A DNA stretch of 64,000 bases from Microcoleus sp. bin48.metabat.b7b8b9.023. Lineage in GTDB: Bacteria; Cyanobacteriota; Cyanobacteriia; Cyanobacteriales; Microcoleaceae. This document shows, piece by piece, positions 59,255 through 64,000 of this stretch (position 1 is its first letter; every line of letters starts with the position of its first letter). The notes under the pieces are model-generated. The model saw only the letters and a program-made list of their open reading frames with translations, searched no databases and was not told where the DNA came from. A program made the position numbers and the translations under genes. The DNA lies in contig NZ_JAAFKG010000007.1 of NCBI RefSeq assembly GCF_013299185.1, positions 98,479 through 162,478 on the forward strand, given 5' to 3'.

Positions 59255-60256
59255 GTGAACATTCCAAGTTCCATCCTCACCATGCTCGTCGGCATCGGAG
59301 TGACTCTGATCAGTCTCTGGTACGGCCAGAATCATGGATTAATGCCGATCGCCGCCTCGGCTCAAGCATCGCAGATAGACGGACTATTCAACACAATGAT
59401 GACACTTTCCATAGGATTATTTATCCTAGTCCACGGAGTGATCGTCGTTGCTGTAATTAAATATCGCCGTCGTGAAGGAGACAATACAGACGGGCCAGCT
59501 TGGCATGATAACTTTCCTTTAGAAATTCTTTGGACAGCCCTACCAGCGGTGATTATTTTAGGTATCGGAGTCTACAGTTTTGAGATTTACAACTCAATGG
59601 GTGGCCTCGATCCGATGGGTAATCACGACCACGGTACAATGCAATCGCACTCTAAAATGCGCGGAAGTGCGATCGCAGGCACGCTGTCAGATACACCACA
59701 AAAAGCCCCTCAAATTCAGCCAGAAAAACAAATTGCCCTAGGCGTAGGTGCTGCCCCAGAAAACGAAGAAAAACCAGCAGACTTAGTAGTAAATGTCATG
59801 GGTTTGCAGTACGCCTGGATTTTTAGCTATCCAGAAAGTGGCGTTAGTTCCGGTGAACTGCATATGCCACTCAACGGCGACGTACAGCTAAATCTTGCAG
59901 CTCAAGACGTGCTGCACGCATTTTGGATGCCCGAATTTCGGCTCAAACAAGATGCAATTCCTGGGCGAGGAAGCGAACTAAGATTTATACCAAACAAAGT
60001 CGGCGAATACCGAATTGTTTGTGCTGAATTGTGCGGCGCATATCACGGAGCAATGAAAGCTGTAGCATTCGTTCACACACCCGAAGACTTCGACAGTTGG
60101 CTGAAAGAACAGCAAATTGCTAGCACTCAAAACCTAGAGCAAGCAGTTGCAGTCAATCCCGACAAGTTGTCCGATGGGGAATTTTTAGCTCCCTACGTCA
60201 GGGAAATAAAAATTAATGCTAAAACCTTAGAACAACTTCACCCAACTCATCACTAA
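59255..60256 (+). CDS. ctaC: Cytochrome c oxidase subunit II
   Basis: 333 residues from a GTG start. Two N-terminal helices (~5-25 or signal/anchor; ~48-68) and another at ~95-112; a Q/H-rich linker; then a cupredoxin domain with the CuA site CAELCGAYHGAM (Cys, Glu, Cys, His, Met) and an upstream CuA His in DVLHAFWMPEF. The intact CuA site marks an aa3-type cytochrome c oxidase accepting electrons from cytochrome c6 or plastocyanin, rather than a quinol oxidase. First gene of ctaC-ctaD-ctaE, with a long leader upstream. Confidence 0.95.
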   Translation: MNIPSSILTMLVGIGVTLISLWYGQNHGLMPIAASAQASQIDGLFNTMMTLSIGLFILVHGVIVVAVIKYRRREGDNTDGPAWHDNFPLEILWTALPAVIILGIGVYSFEIYNSMGGLDPMGNHDHGTMQSHSKMRGSAIAGTLSDTPQKAPQIQPEKQIALGVGAAPENEEKPADLVVNVMGLQYAWIFSYPESGVSSGELHMPLNGDVQLNLAAQDVLHAFWMPEFRLKQDAIPGRGSELRFIPNKVGEYRIVCAELCGAYHGAMKAVAFVHTPEDFDSWLKEQQIASTQNLEQAVAVNPDKLSDGEFLAPYVREIKINAKTLEQLHPTHH

Positions 60257-60279
60257 AAATAGTCCATACCTTCATCAAA

Positions 60280-60414
60280 AAGGTTCGTAGTAAGGACTTT
60301 AGTCCGTCTCCCAAGGGTAAAAATGACTAAAAGGATTACTACAAAAAGTTTCGTAGTAAGGACTTTAGTCCGTTTCCCAAGGGTAAAAATGACTGAAGTC
60401 ATTACTACAAACTA
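60280..60414 (+). repeat. Family B tandem copies between ctaC and ctaD
   Basis: Two 67-bp units (about 60280 and 60347) of TTCGTAGTAAGGACTTTAGT, CCG(T)TCCCAAGGGTAAAAATGACT and ATTACTACAAA. Each can fold, since GTAGTAAGGACT faces AGTCATTACTAC. They may affect the relative output of ctaC and ctaD. Confidence 0.8.
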
Positions 60415-60460
60415 AGATTGAAGTTTCCACGGCGAACTAGGAAGCCTTTATTTTGTTGTT

Positions 60461-62272
60461 ATGACACAAGCACAGTTCCAAGAAACTGCCAACCTAGAGG
60501 CTCGCGGAACAGCGCCGGCCGACAGACATTGGCGAGACTACTTCACTTTTAACACCGACCACAAAGTCATAGGTATTCAATACCTAGTCACAACTTTTTG
60601 CTTCTATCTCATCGGCGGAGTGATGGCAACGATAGTGCGAACCGAACTCGCCACACCCGACTCCGATGTTGTCGCCCCCGAACTCTACAACAGTTTATTT
60701 ACTGTTCACGCCACGGTGATGATCTTTCTGTGGATCGTACCCGCAGGAGCCGGATTTGCTAACTTTTTGATCCCTTTAATGATTGGGGCAAAAGACATGG
60801 CATTTCCCCGGTTAAATGCCCTGGCATTTTGGATTATTCCCGTAGCCGGCGTGTTGCTGTTGAGCAGTTTTTTGGTAGGAGCTCCCCAAGCAGGTTGGAC
60901 TTCCTATCCGCCTTTGAGCTTAGTTACTGCTCAAATGGGGGAAGAAATTTGGATTCTCAGCGTTTTGTTGCTGGGAACTTCTTCGATTTTGGGGGCGGTG
61001 AATTTTGCCGTTACCATCTTTACGATGCGGGTTCCGAGCATGAGTCTCAATGAAATGCCTTTGTTTTGCTGGGCAATGATTGCGACTTCAGCGCTGACTT
61101 TAGTTGCTACTCCAGTGCTAGCAGCAGCATTGATTTTGCTATCATTTGACTTGTTAGCAGGAACGGCATTTTTTAACCCGACTGGTAACGGCGATCCCGT
61201 TGTCTACCAGCATTTATTCTGGTTTTATTCGCACCCGGCAGTTTACATTATGATCATGCCCTTTTTTGGGGTGATTTCAGAAGTGTTGCCAGTGCACTCG
61301 CGCAAGCCAATTTTTGGTTATTTGGCGATCGCCTATTCCAGTCTTGCCATCAGCTTTTTGGGCTTAATCGTGTGGGCGCACCATATGTTTACCAGCGGTA
61401 CTCCCGGCTGGCTGCGGATGTTTTTCATGATCACCACCATGATCATCGCCGTACCCACTGGGATTAAAATATTTAGCTGGTTGGCAACTATTTGGGGCGG
61501 CAAACTCCGCCTAGTGAGTGCGATGTTATTTGGGATGGGTTTTATCTCAACATTCCTCCTCGGCGGCATCACCGGGATCATGGTAGCTTCGGTACCTTTC
61601 GACATTCACGTTCACGATACTTATTTTATCGTCGCTCACTTACACTACGTGCTGTTTGGCGGCTCAGTGTTTGGAATTTACGCGGCTTTTTACCACTGGT
61701 TCCCCAAAATGACGGGGCGGATGCTTAACGAATTTTGGGGTAGAGTTCACTTTGTTTTAACCTATGTGGGCTTTACTGTAACTTTCTTGCCGATGCACGC
61801 TTTGGGGATGCAAGGAATGCCCCGGCGAGTGGCAATGTACGACCCAAAATTTACGACAATTAATGTCATTTGTACTGTGGGCGCTTATATGCTGGCAGTC
61901 TCGACAATCCCGTTTATTGTTAACGTGATTTGGAGTTGGAGGTACGGCCCGAAAGCAGGTGACAATCCTTGGCAAGCTTTAAGTTTGGAATGGATGACGA
62001 CTTCGCCACCGCCGATCGAAAATTTTGAAGGAATACCAGTATTGGCAACCGGGCCTTACGATTACGGGATGGAAAAAATTCAGAACACTGGCGAACGTCT
62101 CAGGCTGAAGTTGAGGGAAAATGCGATCGCCAGCGCCAGCGGCCAGAAACGCGGTATTCCGATTGCAGAAGCTCAAGCTTCCACATTCTTTGGCGGTACT
62201 GCAACTTTGGTCGAGCCTGAATCGGAGATAAATGTTGATTCTCCTGCTGATGAAAGTCAAGATGGCAATTAG
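60461..62272 (+). CDS. ctaD: Cytochrome c oxidase subunit I
   Basis: 603 residues, about 12 transmembrane helices of haem-copper oxidase. Haem and CuB ligands are visible: FTVHATVMIF (first haem a His), FWFYSHPAVYIM (CuB His with the cross-linked Tyr), WAHHMFTSG (two CuB His) and HDTYFIVAHLHYVLFGGSVFG (haem a3/haem a His pair). K- and D-channel helices appear complete. It carries the O2-reducing site of respiration. The C-terminal ~60 residues are a cytoplasmic tail specific to cyanobacterial homologues. Confidence 0.97.
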   Translation: MTQAQFQETANLEARGTAPADRHWRDYFTFNTDHKVIGIQYLVTTFCFYLIGGVMATIVRTELATPDSDVVAPELYNSLFTVHATVMIFLWIVPAGAGFANFLIPLMIGAKDMAFPRLNALAFWIIPVAGVLLLSSFLVGAPQAGWTSYPPLSLVTAQMGEEIWILSVLLLGTSSILGAVNFAVTIFTMRVPSMSLNEMPLFCWAMIATSALTLVATPVLAAALILLSFDLLAGTAFFNPTGNGDPVVYQHLFWFYSHPAVYIMIMPFFGVISEVLPVHSRKPIFGYLAIAYSSLAISFLGLIVWAHHMFTSGTPGWLRMFFMITTMIIAVPTGIKIFSWLATIWGGKLRLVSAMLFGMGFISTFLLGGITGIMVASVPFDIHVHDTYFIVAHLHYVLFGGSVFGIYAAFYHWFPKMTGRMLNEFWGRVHFVLTYVGFTVTFLPMHALGMQGMPRRVAMYDPKFTTINVICTVGAYMLAVSTIPFIVNVIWSWRYGPKAGDNPWQALSLEWMTTSPPPIENFEGIPVLATGPYDYGMEKIQNTGERLRLKLRENAIASASGQKRGIPIAEAQASTFFGGTATLVEPESEINVDSPADESQDGN

Positions 62273-62731
62273 TGATTAGTGATTAGTCATTAGTCATTAA
62301 TGTCAACAAACAAGTCAAACATAGTAACGATCTGCTGTCTGACGATTAAGCTCTCGATCCCCCCTAGCCCCCCTTAGGTCGGGGGGGACAAGAAGCACTC
62401 AAAGCTCCCCTTGAGAATGCAGGAATTGGACATACTCAAAACCCCCCTTGAGAATGCAGGAATTGGACATACTCAAAGCCCCCCTTGAGAATGCAGGAAC
62501 CGGACACACTCAAAGTCAACCCCTACTCCCCTTCTTAAGGGGGATTTAGGGGGATCGAGCCTCGGCTATAAACGAGAAATACAAAGTTTTTCAGACAATT
62601 GTTGGCACGAATATTCTCTTCCTTCTTCCTTCTTCCTTCTTCCTTCTTCCTTCTTCCTTCTTCCTTCTTCCTTCTTCCTTCTTCCTTCTTCCCTCTTCCC
62701 TCTTCCCTCTTCCTTCAACTAGCAATTTATT
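62273..62731 (+). repeat. Repeat-filled spacer before ctaE
   Basis: Three 37-bp tandem units at 62398-62508 (CTCAAAG, CCCCCTTGAGAATGCAGGAA, TTGGACATA); the CTCAA...TTGAG pair makes each a small hairpin. C/G-run palindromes flank it at about 62358-62388 and 62520-62555. From 62617 to 62716 there are about fourteen CCTTCTT/CCCTCTT heptamers, ending 15 bp before the ctaE start. Confidence 0.85.
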
Positions 62732-63358
62732 ATGCAACAAATTCCAGCGATCGATCCAGAAAAAACGGCTCTAAATTACCACCACAGCGCCGAAATAGAA
62801 GCCCACGGCGAAGAACATCCCGACCACAGAATGCTAGGCGTACTTGTGTTCTTGGGATCTGAAGGCATGATATTTATGGGTATGTTTGCCGCGTATTTGA
62901 TTTATCGGGCGATGGCCCCGATGTGGCCGCCTGAAGGTACGCCCGCGCGAGAGTTATTGCTGCCGGGAATTAACACGGTAATTCTGATTGCTAGTAGTTT
63001 TGTGATTCACAATGCAGATGCTGCGATCAAAAAGAATGATGCGACGGGTATGCGAAATTGGTTGCTCGTGACTATCGCTATGGGCGTCGTTTTCTTGTGC
63101 GGTCAAGTTTACGAATACACTCATTTAGAGTTTGGGTTGACGACTAATTTGTATGCCAGTTGCTTTTACGTTTTGACTGCTTTTCACGGTTTGCACGTGA
63201 CGTTTGGAGTGGTGCTGATGGCTGGGGTCGTTTGGCGATCGCGCGCGGAAGGTCACTATTCTAGCGAACACCACTTCGGCATCGAAGCGACTGAGATTTA
63301 TTGGCACTTTGTCGATGTAATTTGGATTGTTTTGTTTGTGCTGCTGTACATAATTTGA
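62732..63358 (+). CDS. ctaE: Cytochrome c oxidase subunit III
   Basis: 208 residues, five or more transmembrane helices of the COX3 family: HRMLGVLVFLGSEGMIFMGMF at the start, INTVILIASSFVIHNAD, YVLTAFHGLHVTFGVVLMAG and EIYWHFVDVIWIVLFVLLYI at the end, all typical. Two frames overlap upstream within the heptamer repeats; the ATG at 62732 gives the conserved N-terminus. Completes the ctaCDE set. The wide, repeat-filled spacers may uncouple its expression from ctaD. Confidence 0.96.
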   Translation: MQQIPAIDPEKTALNYHHSAEIEAHGEEHPDHRMLGVLVFLGSEGMIFMGMFAAYLIYRAMAPMWPPEGTPARELLLPGINTVILIASSFVIHNADAAIKKNDATGMRNWLLVTIAMGVVFLCGQVYEYTHLEFGLTTNLYASCFYVLTAFHGLHVTFGVVLMAGVVWRSRAEGHYSSEHHFGIEATEIYWHFVDVIWIVLFVLLYII

Positions 63359-63378
63359 CCGTAGGCTTTTCTACTTAG

Positions 63379-63436
63379 CGGGCAGGCAAGAGGCCTGTCC
63401 CACCTGAAATTAAGACCCCCGGTTGGGGGTTTTTTA
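63379..63436. terminator. Terminator region after ctaE
   Basis: GGGCAGGC-aagag-GCCTGTCCC (about 63380-63401) is a strong hairpin, followed by ACCCCC-ggtt-GGGGGT (63415-63430) and a T-run, an intrinsic terminator for the cta operon. The second is the clearest Rho-independent terminator in the window. Confidence 0.8.
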
Positions 63437-63544
63437 TTGTTTGCGAAGTGCGATCGACCTCTACTCACTTTCTCAAAGCCGATCGCCCTAAATTACGCTA
63501 AATTAAAAGAAGCAATTCTCCCATCCACCAGCATTGAGGAAATT

Positions 63545-63826
63545 ATGCAGTGCGAATTGTGCGATCGACAAATGGAAGCATTAACCGCCCACCACCTGAT
63601 CCCCAAACAAAACACCAAGCGCAAAAACGAAGATCCCAGCGAGACGATCGACATTTGTTCAGCTTGTCACCGCCAGATACACTCGCTATTTGACAACAAA
63701 CACCTCGCCCTAGAGCTCAACACCCTAGAAAAGCTCAAAAATGACCCCGAACTCCAGAGATTTATCTCTTGGATTAAGAAACAAAAAACCGACAAACGCA
63801 TTCAAGTACACGGCAAAAAAGCTTGA
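63545..63826 (+). CDS. Small HNH endonuclease-like protein
   Basis: 93 residues from ATG 63545, which follows GAGGAAATT; a frame running back to 63437 includes the terminator region and is not favoured. MQCELCDRQM supplies the first CxxC, AHHLIPKQNTKRKN the paired histidines, and ICSACHRQIHSLFDN the second CxxC and closing His: a compact HNH fold. Such small HNH proteins are common in cyanobacteria; they may act in DNA repair, restriction or mobile DNA. The basic C-terminus fits DNA binding. Stand-alone gene. Confidence 0.85.
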   Translation: MQCELCDRQMEALTAHHLIPKQNTKRKNEDPSETIDICSACHRQIHSLFDNKHLALELNTLEKLKNDPELQRFISWIKKQKTDKRIQVHGKKA

Positions 63827-63903
63827 GTATGCCAGCAATCACCGATCGCCAATATAATTCAATACGGTTGACTTAGGGACTCGCGGATAAATAAAATACC
63901 AGT

Positions 63904-63934
63904 CACAATGGGATAATTGTGATATCCCATTTTG
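63904..63934. promoter_or_regulatory. Overlapping palindromes near the window end
   Basis: CA(C)AATGGGATA at the left and TATCCCATT(T)TG at the right form a 12-bp inverted repeat with one mismatch around a 7-nt loop; inside it CACAAT-gggata-ATTGTG is a second, competing palindrome. They precede a possible start codon at 63956, so they may be an operator. Confidence 0.4.
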
Positions 63935-63955
63935 GTAAAGTTTCAGAACGTTGCC

Positions 63956-64000
63956 ATGAGGGCAAATACTGTTTTAACTCATGAGGTAAGACTTTCACTC
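63956..64000 (+). CDS. Possible start of a further gene (cut by window end)
   Basis: ATG at 63956 opens a frame that stays open to the last base (MRANTVLTHEVRLSL). Too short to assign to a family, and no clear ribosome binding site is visible. Listed because it lies directly after the palindromes at 63904-63934. Confidence 0.25.
   Translation, partial: MRANTVLTHEVRLSL

Noticed and set aside
63437..63544. Upstream extension of the HNH protein
   Set aside because: It begins at the ctaE terminator T-run; the ATG at 63545 has a ribosome binding site and gives the standard domain.

Overview
The window looks like chromosome from a filamentous cyanobacterium of the Oscillatoriales (Microcoleus/Oscillatoria/Phormidium type). 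The evidence is the very frequent GCGATCGC (HIP1) octamers, cyanobacterial marker genes (Ycf34, a NhaS3-type antiporter, type III glutamine synthetase, an apocarotenoid oxygenase, a zinc-ribbon Ser/Thr kinase, a FhaB-like adhesin, a TPR-CHAT protein) and an extreme load of intergenic palindromes, heptamer repeats and tandem arrays. No rRNA, tRNA or CRISPR array was recognised.

Layout. 1-2.3 kb: two related small XRE regulators, each behind a similar leader and its own palindromic operators, separated by an IS200/IS605-type element carrying only tnpB; removing the element restores a 20-residue ORF. 2.4-6.0 kb: arfB with an Mrr-like nuclease, two small unknown genes, gnd and an unknown gene. 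6.3-16.8 kb: ABC exporter, a 1.5-kaa WD40/Ig-like protein, a Fic protein beside a truncated ATPase gene, and a GH31 glycosidase. 17-24 kb: small proteins and a possible amide or heterocycle catabolic set (cupin, isochorismatase-fold hydrolase, amidohydrolase, fragment of a CocE-type hydrolase), then a GHL10-type hydrolase. 24-34.5 kb: DUF2459, hisA, NhaS3-like antiporter, FhaB-like adhesin, glnN, 2OG oxygenase. 35-41 kb: ankyrin protein, tRNA nucleotidyltransferase, ycf34, kinase and tsaB. 41.5-46.3 kb: a ParDE-type toxin-antitoxin pair and a TPR-CHAT protease-like gene flanked by miniature remnants of itself. 46.4-53 kb: a cluster of two asparagine-synthetase-like enzymes lacking the glutaminase cysteine, a LysA-fold protein lacking the PLP lysine, and a membrane protein with a Toprim/Spo11-like tail. 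53-58.6 kb: short-chain dehydrogenase, carotenoid oxygenase, S66 peptidase, exported methyltransferase. 59.2-63.4 kb: cytochrome c oxidase ctaC-ctaD-ctaE behind a long structured leader, then a small HNH protein.

Two themes recur. First, small mobile repeats have entered coding regions: an identical 29-bp element lies in three genes and a 36-bp GC-rich unit is repeated in frame in tsaB. Second, most spacers consist of a few hairpin or tandem families (GTAGTGAGGACTTTAGTCC, GTAGTTGCGCTTCAGCGCT, ATAGCAATCCTAAAT, TATAGCGGTTATCAGAAAGATGAGGT cores), which probably set transcript ends between genes. The strongest candidates for an undescribed system are the 46.4-52.9 kb AsnB-like/LysA-like/Toprim-like cluster and the XRE plus small-ORF module at the left edge. 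All functions are inferred by reading the sequence; no database search was run.
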